DNA of 64,000 nucleotides. Source: Serendipita indica DSM 11827 (lineage: Eukaryota > Basidiomycota > Agaricomycetes > Sebacinales > Serendipitaceae). Of this stretch, positions 1-11,362 are shown piece by piece. Both the position numbers and the translations under genes were made by a program. The DNA lies in NCBI GenBank assembly GCA_910890315.1, contig CAJVGD010000042.1:744001-808000 (forward strand). The letters are read 5' to 3'. Positions within the stretch are counted from its first letter, which is position 1. Each line of letters starts with the position of its first letter. Below the pieces are notes generated by a model. It was not told where the DNA came from and ran no database searches. It saw only the letters and a program-made list of their open reading frames with translations.

Positions 1-67
1 TATAAACATCTTGCGCAGCCTGAGAGCCTTGGATTGTGAAGAAAAGGAGGGTGAGAAGGGTGAGCAT
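1..67 (-). CDS. Start of a secreted protein, cut by the window edge
   Basis: On the minus strand an ATG at 67 opens a frame that stays open to the window edge and reads MLTLLTLLFFTIQGSQAAQ. This is a classic secretory signal peptide: a hydrophobic core rich in Leu/Phe followed by small residues, with likely cleavage near SQA-A. Only about 22 residues are visible, so the mature protein and its function cannot be named. The signal-peptide look is the only support; a chance hydrophobic frame is possible. Confidence 0.4.
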   Translation of the reverse strand, partial: MLTLLTLLFFTIQGSQAAQDVY

Positions 68-744
68 CAGGAGACGGGGCAAAGGGAAAACTGTCTAGAT
101 GATTGGCTGGTGAAGAGAGTTATAAACATTTGACGCCCGTGTCCACAAGCTGTCAGTCCGGTCACGGTTGTTGGCCTTGTCAACAGCATGCCCGCCCCGA
201 GATTTGCCAATGTGACAGGATTCTTCTCTTCTCAAGAAGCTAGCCCACGAGGACATCCATCGAGCGAGACGCAGTCGTTCGTATCAAGAATTTCGATAGG
301 AACCTCATTATGAGGCCATTTCGTCGCTCCCAGAACTCTTGTCTATCTGGTTTCCTTGCAAACATATCGGGAGTCAGACACATCTGCGCGCATTGGCACA
401 GAATTAGATCTTCATTATGGATTAGCATCGGATCATATGTTGTCTATCTTGGGACCGTGTCAAAGGCGAAATCTGGAGTAATAAGCGGTCATTTGCTTTC
501 CAATGTTCCTCCTTGTTTATTCACAGCGTCGGCGTTTCGCTTAATTGTGGCTGCTCTTTCACATTGCTGCTCAAGGCTGCTTCTCGACGCCATTCCACAT
601 GTGAGCCGGGTTTTATCGTATCGAGCCTTCCTCCCTCCCTGGAATCTTTGCAGTCTCTTGCTATTGATAGGGCCTGACAAATGGCGTGGAGGTTGTGGTT
701 GGGAACAACAAGCGCGCGCGCACTAGTTGCTCCTGACCACGTCG
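68..744. other. Intergenic region upstream of YKT6
   Basis: I see no supportable gene here. The longest open frame on the plus strand (310-726) is Cys/Ser/Leu-rich, lacks recognisable domains and ends just before YKT6, so I regard it as chance. The stretch must hold the promoters of YKT6 (plus) and of the secreted protein (minus). A short alternating GC tract (gcgcgcgcgc, about 712-721) lies about 25 bases before the YKT6 start. The string tataaacat occurs at 1 and again at about 121. Confidence 0.5.
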
Positions 745-1510
745 ATGAAGATTTTCCAACTTTCAGTTCTGCAAGTCACCGATGGGAATGCAACCAAACT
801 CTCATCCGCAGATGATTTGAGTTCCTTTTCGTTTTACCAGCGTGGCTCGGTCGGCGAGTTCATGACCTTTATGGCAAAGACGGTGGCCGAGCGCACCGCG
901 GCAGGGCAGCGACAGAGCGTCCAAGAGAATTCTTATACCGCTCATGTATACAACTCTGGACAAGATAACATCACAGGTGAGTCTGCTTCACTCCGGCTTG
1001 CAAGGGCGCTGCTGATCCTCTTTGCCTGATTGCCACGCATAAAGCTGTGGTTATTACGGATCAGGAGTATCCCGTCCGACCCGCCTTCTCTCTCCTTCAG
1101 AAGCTGATTGACGACTTTGTGACGTCTGTGCCGAAGGCGTCGTGGTCCACCCCGTCCTCGATTGATTTCCCTGCGGCAAAAACATACCTTGCCAAATACC
1201 AGGATCCCAAGAATGCAGATCAAATTATGCGAGTGCAGGCTGAGTTGGACGAAACCAAGGTCATCCTGGTGAGCCTCTCAGTAATTCTCTGGAAATGTGG
1301 CAAGATACCTAACATTTCTTCCATAGCACAAGACTATCGAAGGTGTTCTTCAAAGAGGAGAAAACCTCGACAACCTCGTCGAGCGCTCGAACGCGCTGAG
1401 CTCCCAAAGCAAGATGTTCTACAAGACTGCCAAGAGTGTAAGCTTTCCTGCTTCTTTCAAACAGAATACTTACTTTGTTCCAGCAAAACTCTTGCTGCAC
1501 CGTCTTGTAG
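745..1510 (+). CDS. YKT6: YKT6-type R-SNARE (prenylated longin SNARE)
   Basis: Four exons (745-976, 1045-1268, 1327-1437, 1484-1510) join in frame to about 197 residues, the normal length for Ykt6. The N-terminal longin domain begins [11 protein letters not shown] and includes the conserved [13 protein letters not shown]. The next exon carries [12 protein letters not shown] and [15 protein letters not shown]. The R-SNARE heptads follow, with the zero-layer Arg in [15 protein letters not shown]. The protein ends NSCCTVL, the double cysteine that is palmitoylated and prenylated in this family. Ykt6 works in fusion at the Golgi, endosome, vacuole and autophagosome. The start is fixed by similarity to the family; the frame is open slightly upstream but has no earlier ATG. 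It converges with the signal peptide peptidase gene, 106 bases away. Confidence 0.95.
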
Positions 1511-1616
1511 GCGCAGGACTGCTTCTAATTGCCACGGACTTATGATTATTACGAGATACGTGTCAGACGAGGACAGAATATTATGGTTTGGTTATGGATT
1601 ACATCAACGTCCCCTT

Positions 1617-2975
1617 TCAGTCGACCTTCTCTTTCTGATCGCCTGCAACATTTTGCTCCTCCTGCGTATCCGAGTATGCCCATATCTCTGCCCATTCACC
1701 ATAAATCAGCCCTGTGGCCAAGAAAGAGAGAATGCAAGCAGGACTAGTATATGGTTGAGCATGCGGTATACCTTGAAACAGTATGCTTGCTCACCTGAGA
1801 TAAAGCAACGCGGGTTGTGCAGAGTGAAAGGTATGCATAACCACGACAGTGGTAGCAAGCCCGACGATATAGGAAATGAGCGTTGCAATGAAGAATGGCT
1901 TCGCGAAGCGTTGTCCAAGATCTTTTACCGCAGATCTATGCAAGTCATAGCGAAGAGCAAAGGCGATGAACATTCCAGGGACAACGATATCTCCCAAGCT
2001 AACGCGGTCGTTAGATGGAAGCGCGAACTATCGAAACATATGTACCCGAGCATGGTATAGTCATTCCCAAGGAGATGACGGGATTTAGGAAACAAAATCT
2101 TGATCGGTGCATCTAATCCTTGAGCGACTGTCACCATCTGGGTGAATAGCTCAGCATCGTTCCATATCGTCGAGAATATACGCACCACGTTGGACCCGAA
2201 TACTGGCTTGGATCCAAAGACCCACCAGATATCGTAGAGGAAAAGACCAGATAGTAATACCACGCCTGTGATAAGAGAGTCAAGCTTGATAGAAACAAGG
2301 GCCGTATGAGTGAGTGAGAGGCCCATGATGTTGATCAAGACTGCGTGCTGAGACTCCATGATGGATGGGAAGAAGATATATACGATGGACGGGTAGAGAA
2401 CGAAAGGGAGCAGGAACAGAGTGATCGTCGGAGTGCGAAGATGTACCAAGGGCTGGTCTCCGTGAGTTATAGAGAGAGTCAAGGGCCGGAGTTGACGCCA
2501 GCGTGTAGTGCCGAGACAAAACCTCATAAAGTTTCGCGAGGCCTGTAAAGATGGTCAAGCCACGTAAACCAAGCAGTTATGTTCGAACTCACGGTCCATA
2601 GAGAGGCAACAGTAATGATGGAGAAGTACCATTGCAAGACGATATTGATCCACTTGACGCTTATATACCGAATGATTATATAGAGCGAAAACAGGACGAC
2701 CGAGCCGAGGATTGGCAGCCAGTATGCATCTTCTAGTCGAATCTCCTCAGATAGTCCTTCGTCCTCATCCTCGTAGTCTTTATCCGGAGACCTTGTACTC
2801 TTTGATTTCGGGAGCTGGAGATTGTTTAGGACAATGGGACACGTCGACGAGAGTGGGGCACCTTTAATGAGGCAAAACTGCCAGCATATATAGATATTGT
2901 TGCAAGAGAGATCAATCCAGCATATGATACAAGATAGTCAATCAGCTCCAGCGTCGAAGAGCTAGCCTCCGACAT
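1617..2975 (-). CDS. Signal peptide peptidase (intramembrane aspartyl protease, HM13/YKL100C family)
   Basis: The spliced minus-strand frame starts MSEASSSTLELIDYLVSY at 2975. All family signatures are present: FLYDIWWVFG with the first catalytic Asp (YD motif), GLGDIVVPG with the second (GxGD), and QPALLYLSPAC containing the PAL motif. The last two are rebuilt only after removing short introns. An acidic loop (PDKDYEDEDEG) follows the first membrane segment, as in other fungal SPPs. It has multiple membrane spans and is expected in the ER membrane, where it cleaves leftover signal peptides and tail-anchored proteins and contributes to ERAD. The C-terminus reads GDQKEKVD. It is head to head with the mtTFB-like gene, leaving 69 bases between the two start codons. 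Confidence 0.93.
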
Positions 2976-3044
2976 AGGGCGGTCGTCGCAGTCGGGGTCA
3001 AATGTGTGGACAACTCCTCTTCCACACCACAATCTTTGGCAAAC
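2976..3044. promoter_or_regulatory. Short shared promoter between SPP and the mtTFB-like gene
   Basis: Only 69 bases separate the divergent start codons of the signal peptide peptidase (minus) and the mtTFB-like gene (plus). Both 5' UTRs and the core promoter must fit here or overlap the coding regions. No TATA box is evident. Confidence 0.5.
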
Positions 3045-4475
3045 ATGATTCGACAAATACGAAGGATCAACATCAGTTTTACGATCAAACCGGTTCGAGG
3101 AATGAGCACAACTCCTGGAAAATTGTCGAAGAAGGAACTGGCAAAGTTGCCATCCCCCGACGGCGAGCTACCAGAGTTGAGGGAATGGAGAGAGAGATTT
3201 AATCAAAGGCCAGCGCCGAAACCGACACTACACAACTTGAGAACGGCCCGAGAACTCGTCAAGGGGTTCGGAATTGCTGATTCAAAGTCGCCAAAGGTCA
3301 TCATCGAGGTATTTGCAGGTATTTACAGCGCAACGAGATCGTAGTAATGTCTTATGTGCCTTCAGGCCCTGGGACGCTTTCGAGAGCCCTTTGCGAGCTG
3401 CCTCCTTCGAAAATGAGCAAACTTATCATCTTGGAGCATAACCCAACATATCTCCCATATCTCGAGGTATTTCTCCCAAGTTTCATTTCGACTTCTAACG
3501 ACCGAACAGGTCCTAGCGAAGCTCGACAAGCGAGTGATTGTTCGACCTCTCAACGGCTGGTTATGGTCTTCATACAGTGAGATAATGAAAGAAGGACTGC
3601 TGGATGATATCATGGTACAAGAATGGGACAATTCTATCCGTGGTGTCCGTACGTCGTGTCAACACTGTTCACCTGGGATGGTCATTTAGTCTTATAGACC
3701 CGCCGCACCCCAATCTGCATTTCGTTGCGACCACAATACCATTTGGAGAGACGGGAGAAGCGCTCTTCAATCAAATGTTTCGCGCCGTCGCGGGACATGA
3801 GTGGCTCTTCAAATATGGACCCATGCCGTGGAGTGCGGTTCTTCCATATAGCTCATGGAAAGTTTGTGATCTTCATTTCCATGTCAAGTGGCTCTGAACT
3901 AATCATTCTTAGCGAGCGGTGGCCCCTCTTGAATCAAACCAGCGATGCAAATTAACGTGCATGGTAGAGGCCACAGTGGAACCTGAGCTGGTAGTGGATG
4001 TCGAGATGATGGAGGATCATGCCACGCACTTTTTCCCGCCTTACAAAAAGATCAACGACCACATGGTTGCAGCCAATTTTCGTCCATTAGGATTCCAGGT
4101 ACGCCCTCTTGACTTACTATTGCAGCCTTTGATATCTCTACAGGTCATGCGAGTTGCAGGAATACCCGAGTGGGACTACGTGCTGCGGTCGCTGTGGATC
4201 AATAAAACGACCCCGATTAAAAAGTCGCTCAAACACATCTCTGCAGGGGCCAGAAATATGGTGAATTATTTGGACGATTCAAAGGTCTACATCCTTGAAA
4301 AACATCCCAAAAATTTGACGCTCGACGAGTGGGGAATTCTCATGAAGGCATTCAACGATTGGCCGTTCCATCCCACTGTGGGTATATTAATCTTAACTTC
4401 GGTTGAGACTGAGGCATTTCCCAGGATCTAGGAACATTGTCCGACTCGATCAAGCTGACCGACAAGCGCTTATGA
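3045..4475 (+). CDS. mtTFB/Mtf1-like mitochondrial transcription factor (rRNA adenine dimethylase fold)
   Basis: The start MIRQIRRINISFTIKPVRG is basic and suits a mitochondrial presequence. After splicing, the SAM-binding motif I reads EVFAGPGTLSRALCELP, followed by LIILEHNPTYLPYLE, the motif II acidic residue, as in KsgA/Dim1-type rRNA adenine dimethylases and the derived mitochondrial factors mtTFB/Mtf1. Later segments include ATIPFGETGEALFNQMF and the helical tail LEKHPKNLTLDEWGILMKAF. The best ending uses an intron starting gtgggt at about 4378, giving HPTDLGTLSDSIKLTDKRL and a stop at 4473-4475. Family members help mitochondrial RNA polymerase open promoters or methylate small-subunit rRNA; I cannot tell which from the sequence. 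It converges on the RAP1-like gene, 66 bases downstream. Confidence 0.75.
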
Positions 4476-4541
4476 TTCGCTCGCTCAAAATGGTATCGAT
4501 CATGGAATGCAGTAGCTTACACCTTGTTCACTAATGGGCCA

Positions 4542-6828
4542 TTACTCTCGTAGAAGAGCGCCTTCTTTGATTTGTTTTATAATATGATCGATCTGCGCTT
4601 TGTGCAGTCGATGATGCTCTTGCCAACCTTTCCACGGGTGATGAGGATGCTTGAGAAGGTGTTAGCCCATCGAAAGGACTTCCCAGAAGCGACATACCAA
4701 GACAGCGAATTCTTGGAACAGTTTGTCGGACGTCTTCTTCATTGCCGTCTCGGAATTCTCGAATTCGATGAAATAATGAGCGAGGAGAATGTCATCCTTG
4801 CGAGTATACCGCGCCTTTTTCGATGGGCTACTGACCACGGGGACTTGTATGTCGTCTTCATGTGGTTCAAGCTCATGACGATGTCGCCTCCAGTACTGGA
4901 TCATGAAATGTTGGCCTAGCATTCTGGGGGGACAGTACTTACCTTCATCCAAGATGCTCGTGAGTGGTGGGGCGCCTGACTGGCTCAGGTTTCTGTAGGC
5001 AAAGACAATAGCCACCCACCTTGCGTGCAAGGTCATTCCAGAATTCGACCATGTCCAAATTCTCGGTGGACTCCCTGCTTCCGTCAGTGGCTAAGAAAGC
5101 AGGGATAATGACTTCACCTTCGATACTTAAGATAGTCCATGAGAAACTTGACATCTTCAGGAGTGAATGCAACACCTTTTCCTGTGGTGCTCTTGTAGAG
5201 AGTTTTCGGAGGCGTTGGGGATCTCCTGCCTGAGGGCGTCGATGTGCTAGGTATAGACCTATACTGGCCATTTGCTTCTTCATCGCTACTCTGTTCCTCT
5301 TCGCCGCTATTATTCCCGGAGTTGCGATCTTCAAGAGTGTATGCCCCCAGTCGAATCTGATGTTTGTTGCAATATCGCCTCCAGCTGAAGAAACTAGTGC
5401 ATGTCAATCCCTCTCTGTCCAGCCGAATAATGAGTGAACAAACGTATGATGAGGAGCCTATGATTAGTCAGTATTAGTCTCACGAAAAGATAATTGCGCG
5501 CCTTTGCCGCAAGTCGTTCACATATTTCTCGTAAACTAAGCAAGAGACCTTGCTCTTGACAATAGTCAATATATCGCTTGAGGTACTGAACGTCGTCTTC
5601 GGTGAACAGATTTCCACCGTACATGGACTTGACTACTCTGGTCGGTGGAGTTGGTGAACGCGCTGGACGACCCGACGTTTTCAGTGCCAATTTCACGCTG
5701 CTCGCCACCGCTGTCTGTGAATATGTCAGCCATGAAGAATATATAGAGTCCCCTACTTGCTCTTGTCCTTGTACGGCCTCTACGTTCCCTATCGGCATTG
5801 GATGTTTCTGCTGCTGGAGTCGTACCAACGGCGAGCTGAAAGCCGCTTTCTTCTAACTGCCTTGCATACGCAGCGGGATCCATTTGTGGGTAAAATGACA
5901 TCCAGGCGTTTGAATAGGCTTGTGCCTGGGCTTGTAGCTGTTGCATATCGTAGGTCGGGTAGGCACCTGGTACTGCTGCAGGTTGACCTTCATGCCCTTC
6001 CTGATGCATGAAAGGAGGAGCAAACATCGGCATTCCCATCGCAAAAGGCATGGGTTGACCGTTTGGAAGATATGGCCAGGGCATCGGGGTAGGTATAGGA
6101 GCTGCGCCGTTTCCTGGACGAGCCGGATAGCCATACATCAGCGGGTGGCCACCATAATACATTGTATGAGGAAGTCTTCCAGCTTCGGAATTGGCACCAG
6201 GGTGCTCAGGACTTGTGGGCGTGTCCTGGGTAGAGCCGGGGTCCAAAACGTCGGATTCATCCCCAAGCTCGTCCCTTTCCGGTGACTCGTCAATCTGTTC
6301 AGCTTCTTCTTGCTGCTTATTGAGGAACTCCTCCCTGTAATGAGTAAGAGCGCAGTCTGAGGGGATGCCAGTCTCCAGACCTTTCTTTTCCAGTGACGCG
6401 ACAGCCTCCCCAGTCATCTCTAAAGCCTAATACTTTTCCTGCATCGATGCATTCGCTGACCCATCGCGAATCTAGCACCGTCTTGGACTTGCGGGTGTTA
6501 TTGAACATGATATAGAGGTTGTGCCCCTCAATTGACGTTGCATCGACTAAATTAGATAAGTTTCAATCAACTATCTAATATACGTGATTAGCTCACCTAG
6601 TATGTAGGTCGCATTTGTGTAAGAAGTTGAAGTGCTGCCTCCATGATTCTGGGGGATGACGTTAAAGGAGTTATGAAGCAAGAATAAAGCTACCTGGATT
6701 TGTTTCACGAGTTCTAAACGGTCTTTGACATCGCTATGTACGTAGCAGACGAGCGGATTCCCTTGGAGCGGATCAACAAAGATTTCGCTTGTATTTTGGG
6801 CGGCTTGAGTGCTGCTGGAAATGTCCAT
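4542..6828 (-). CDS. RAP1-like telomere protein (BRCT plus Myb repeats)
   Basis: The spliced frame begins MDISSSTQAAQNTSEIF at 6828. An N-terminal BRCT domain spans roughly residues 15-110 and includes SRWVSECIDAGK. A long Pro/Met/Gln/Gly-rich linker follows. Then come three Rap1/Myb-type segments: LFTEDDVQYLKRYIDYC with a following APHHTFVHSLFGW, VAFTPEDVKFLMDYLKYRR, and ARYTRKDDILLAHYFIEF. The last is completed by an exon after a gtatgt...ctcaag intron, giving HPHHPWKGWQEHHRLHKAQ and a stop at 4542. Rap1 proteins protect telomeres and silence nearby genes, binding DNA directly or through a TRF partner. The reader should treat inner exon edges as approximate, especially between the BRCT and the linker. 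Confidence 0.82.
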
Positions 6829-6924
6829 CTCGCATAAAGGGACTGCACGGCTCTTGGAGACCCGGGCAGCGTAGTGTCGGGGGTCAACGTCTCCTTGACC
6901 CTACGCCCACGCCTTCAAAGGAGA
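6829..6924. promoter_or_regulatory. Shared promoter of RAP1-like and TAPT1 genes
   Basis: The 96 bases between the divergent start codons are the only room for both promoters. No clear TATA box is visible. Confidence 0.45.
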
Positions 6925-9082
6925 ATGGCGTCGCTGAAGCGCTCAGCGTCTACGTCGTCGCTCTCTTCATTCTCTAAACCACACCAGTTTCCTCTTCTGC
7001 CTCCAATCGACCATGAAATTAAACGAGAACCGTCTTCGCCTCCCCTTCGCGCGCTCAGGACCGCGCCAATCATCTCGAGTCAGGTTCCCAGCAATTATGT
7101 CTCGCTTCCCGCGACTCCTGTATCGCGGTCACCGCCGGTCACATCGTCTGGACCCCGGCCGCGACACGCATCAGACGTGTCAGTCGTAGCACAAGCCCCC
7201 TTCTCGTTATGGGACTACTTGCGTGAAGAACTACTAGCGACAGACTTTGATTCGCACCAAGAAATGAAATGGGAGCGTGTCAGCAACTTTCTTCATGTTC
7301 CGTTTGCCGTTGAAAAGGCAAGTAAACTAGAGACAGGATGTCCTCAGACTCACAAAAACATGCAGATAATTGGGATTGGTATCATCCTTTGCTTCGACTC
7401 GTTCCTTTACACATTTACAATTCTCCCAATCCGAGCTGTGCTGGCCTGGTATCGTCTATGTATGAACTGGGCTTCATTTCGGCGAGTATGGTTGAAGTTT
7501 CGATTTAAAGTATCTTACCATGGACCCAGGAACTCGCTGCCACCATCTCAAAAGGCGGATATACTACGAGCCATGCTTCTGATAGTATCTCTTGCTATTC
7601 TTGCACCACTCACTGATCCAAGTAAAATTTATCACACCATTCGACTTCAAGAATCTATTAAGCTTTATGTTATATTTAACGCTGTAGAGGTATGCTTATT
7701 CGCTATGTCTCTGGACCTCGCTTACTTTATCAGATTGCGGACAGGCTATGTACTTCTATCGGACAGGATATTATCGACTGTCTCTTCTCCCGCTCGACTC
7801 TCGCTCCTCTTTCACGGAATCAACCGGTTACCCGTCGCACATTTCTACCAATTGTCTACTTTGGCCTTGCTGTTCTGTACACAGGTGCGCTTCTTACCTA
7901 CCACTCGAATTTAAACTAATTTATTCAGTGGCACACACATTGGTCCTCATCTACCAGCTCATCTCCCTCAACGTCGCCATCAACTCCTACGATCATTCTC
8001 TCCTGACGCTCCTTGTTTCAAACCAATTTGTGGAGATTAAAGGCAGCGTCTTCAAAAAGTTTGAAAAGGACAATCTCTTCCAGATCACCTGTGCAGGTAA
8101 GCATACTTACGTTGTCGCTTGGTCTCTAATAGACCTTCAGATATCGTCGAGAGGTTTCAGCTACTTCTCATGATGTTTTCTGTAGCAGGAAGAAACCTAA
8201 TCGAGTTAAGTGGCACCGAATTCGATGCATCCGCTGGCGTGCCGAGCAGCTTTCGATGGTTTCCAGGACATAGCCTAGTCTGGACCATCTTCTCGGTAGA
8301 TATTGATTCCCTAGACAGTTCTCACTCGACTAATGTTGTTCAGCCAGTAGCAACAGTCATGCTCTCTGAGGTTGCAGTTGACTGGCTTAAGCATGCGTTC
8401 ATCACAAAGTTTAACCACATCCGCCCTTCCGTATACGAACGCTACATGGACGTTTTATGCCTAGATTTGGCTAGTGGCAGCGCAATCGGACGACATGGTG
8501 CCAGGAAGCACACATATGTCGATCAGTCTCCACTTGTCGCGCGGCGACTTGGTTTCGCAGCACTCCCACTAGCTTGTTTGACTATCATCATTGCCGCAAA
8601 CGCATTGGATGCGACCATGTCATCGAGTCCTGCTCATCTTGCCAGCCTTGTCAAGAGGAACGTAAAGTATGCCCTGTTACTGACACTTGCATGGATTTGG
8701 TAGGTTTTAGCTGGTTTGTAGACCTGTTATTCACTCATTCCAGTCTTGTTGTGGTCAAAATCATCATTGGGGTCAATTTGATCACATACGCGACTCACCG
8801 ACGCGTTGACATGGAACAAAGGGAGGCGGAAGACGTAGTCAACGATTTTGGGCGAGATCCCATCGGCGAAAGCAAAGACGAAAGGGTGAGCTCAAGACGA
8901 GAACTTGCCCTTCTGCTGACATCCTGCAGCGCTATAACCGCGAACTCAAATCTCTCCTGCTTCAGAAGAAAGACGATGCAACAAGGGCTGCAGAAATGGG
9001 TGAGCGGAAGGGGGGTGGTGATAGGAAGCGGCCCAACTTGAACGAACTCACAAGATTCACGATGGTGAAGCAAATTTGGTGA
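6925..9082 (+). CDS. TAPT1/EMP65 family ER membrane protein
   Basis: The protein begins with a Ser/Pro-rich cytosolic tail (MASLKRSASTSSLSSFSK). A multi-spanning domain follows with strong family matches: FLYTFTILPIRA, SIGQDIIDCLFS, LNVAINSYDHSLLTLLVSNQ, FVEIKGSVFKKFEKDNLFQ, CADIVERFQLLLM and VDWLKHAFITKFNHI. These blocks identify the TAPT1 family (Pfam DUF747), which includes yeast Emp65. Yeast Emp65 acts with the SUN-like protein Slp1 in protecting and folding ER proteins; animal TAPT1 is tied to ciliary and Golgi function. At least six exons. The C-terminus is Lys/Arg/Glu-rich (YNRELKSLLLQKK...ELTRFTMVKQIW). The frame is open slightly upstream of 6925 but the first ATG is used. Confidence 0.92.
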
Positions 9083-9194
9083 CTCCTTGATATTCTTATG
9101 TATCATATCTATCGAGTTTGTCAGCTGTTTGGTTGTGCTCAGACCCACCCTTGAATTCCCTCACGTCCACCCCTATTTTGGTGGTGGCCCTGTA

Positions 9195-11339
9195 ATGTCG
9201 TTTTTACGGCATATAAGTCGTAACATAAGGGCTCCTTGTAGTACAAACGCATCGTTTGCACGCAGTACCCAGCTATGGTCCAATGGCGTGCTCAACTCGA
9301 CAGGGCGACGTTTTCAGTCGACAGTGTCTGCTACAACTCACAGCCTTACACGTTCAACAATGCTTCTAATGTCGGGTGTGGCTCTTGGGGCCGGCATATC
9401 GAGCTATGCTCTTGGTGCATTCGAGCCGAAAATTGCTCGTAAACCTCAGTACGGTGACCAAAACGACGTATTGAAAGTCAAAGAAGAGCTCAGATTAAAG
9501 GGACTCCAAGTCCTCGACGACCCCAAGTCATTGGAAACATACGGGAGCTCCCCAAATTCATATCACCCATCCTCGAGTCATAGTATCGTAGTCAAAGCCT
9601 TTAGCACCGAAGACGTCGTTACTGTTGTCAACCTGGCTCGGAAACATAAGCTACCAGTTACTCCATATTCGGGCGGAACAAGCCTTGAAGGCCATTTCAG
9701 TGGTGTGGGTAACTTGTTCTCTCCAATCTTAATACTTCCTGACAATGCCTAGTACAGTGAGAACCTTGGCGGGATATGTATCGACCTGTCTGGAATGAAC
9801 AAGGTTATACAGATCAACGGTGAGACTGATTTTAGCCCTCGAGTGCCGTTTATAACAGACTCATCTGTCAGAGGATGATGGAGATATGGTGGTGCAAGCT
9901 GGAATTCGGTGGGAGGAGGTCAATGAGGAACTGGCGAAGCGTAACATTCCGCTGTTCTTTCCGGTGAGCCCTTACCCGCGTTACGGTGAATATGTCACCT
10001 AACCTACACAGCTTGACCCTGGTCCTGGCGCTACAATTGCTGGAGGTATTGGTACTGGATGCTCTGGCAGTAAGCAGGTCGGTGCATTGCTACGTTTTGA
10101 CTGACCCATGGTAGCCAATGCCGTTAGGTACGGTACAGCACGAGGGGAGTGGTATATCAACCTTGTGCGAAAGCAATCTCCCCGAGTCTTTCATGAGCTG
10201 AACATCATCACAGACGGCTGTCCTTCCCAATGGAGAAGTAATCAAAACTCGACGACGTGCGCGGAAATCATCAACAGGCTTTGACCTGACCAAGTTGTTT
10301 GTCGGGGCTGAAGGCACGCTTGGGATTGTCACAGAAGGTACATGATTACTGTCCTGGAAACCAGGCACTTACAAGGCGAAGTGACTCTCCGTCTTGCTCC
10401 AAAGCTCCCAACTTCGGTCGCTGTGGCACAGTTTCCGGACGTACAATCAGCAGTGTCCGCTGTTACAGAGCTTCTTCGTAGCGACATGTACACACACATC
10501 CGTAAGCACCCGAGTACACCCCAGCTATCGCTAACGATTGCAGAGTGTGTCGAGTTGCTTGACGTGAACATGATGCGAGCAATCAACCATGCTGGTCAAT
10601 CCAACAAAGCATTCGCAGACAAGGACTCGCTCTTCTTCAAATTTCAAGGATCACCGTCCTCGATCAAAGAGACTTCGGATCTAGTCAAGAAAATTGTCAA
10701 GAAGCATGGCAGCTCTAGGTTTGATTTTGCGAGAAGTAAAGAAGAAGCGGAGGAGCTGTGGCACCATCGAAAGGTCGCGCTCTGGTCGGCAATGGTGAAA
10801 GCCCATCTCCAGGATATAAGAGTATGCTGATCTTTTTTACAGGCTTGGGTAGGGGATAAGGACGTGAAGATTTGGACGACTGATGTGTGTGTGCCGCCTT
10901 CAAAACTTCCTCAACTTGTGGCCGAGACCAAACAAGATATTGATGAACACGGCATCATTTCATGTGTGCTGGGGCATGTTGGAGATGGTGCGCTCACACA
11001 ACGCGCTCAACCGTTGGTTGATCGTCCTTTCGCAGGAAACTTTCACGCCCTTTTAGCGTTCCGAAACGATGAAGAACTGGAAAAGGTCAAGGGTGCAGTG
11101 CATAGACTTGTGCATCGAGCACATAGTCTGGATGGCACAATGAGTGGGGAACACGGGGTCGGAGTAGGGAAAAAGGAGTATCTAGTGGAAGAGCTGGGAG
11201 AGGGGACAGTTTCTCTAATGCGGGCCATCAAGCAGACCATTGATCCAATGAACTTGTTTAATCCCGGCAAGGTAAGTATCCGCAGCTTTACGACCTGTTA
11301 GCTCACGGTTTGCAGCTGTATCCTGAAAAGGATCCATAA
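9195..11339 (+). CDS. DLD1: D-lactate dehydrogenase (cytochrome), mitochondrial FAD enzyme
   Basis: The N-terminus ([18 protein letters not shown]) is basic and Ser-rich like a mitochondrial presequence. It is followed by a likely membrane segment, [19 protein letters not shown], typical of inner-membrane D-LDH. The FAD-binding PCMH domain shows [48 protein letters not shown] and [15 protein letters not shown]. The C-terminal FAD-linked oxidase domain shows GHVGDGNFHALL (metal-binding His) and [14 protein letters not shown]. It oxidises D-lactate to pyruvate with electrons passed to cytochrome c. About ten short introns. Paralogous D-2-hydroxyglutarate enzymes are similar, but the membrane segment and motifs favour D-LDH. 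The next gene starts only 23 bases after the stop. Confidence 0.93.
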
Positions 11340-11362
11340 GATCAATCTTGACGCTTACCACC

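Noticed and set aside
310-726. 139-codon plus-strand open frame before YKT6
   Set aside because: Cys/Ser/Leu-rich, no domain, ends in the YKT6 leader, and no splice continuation was seen. Chance or UTR.
4572-4919. Plus-strand open frame that could extend the mtTFB-like gene
   Set aside because: It is antisense to the last exons of the RAP1-like gene, whose HPHHPW ending is strongly protein-like. The mtTFB gene has a better ending at 4475.
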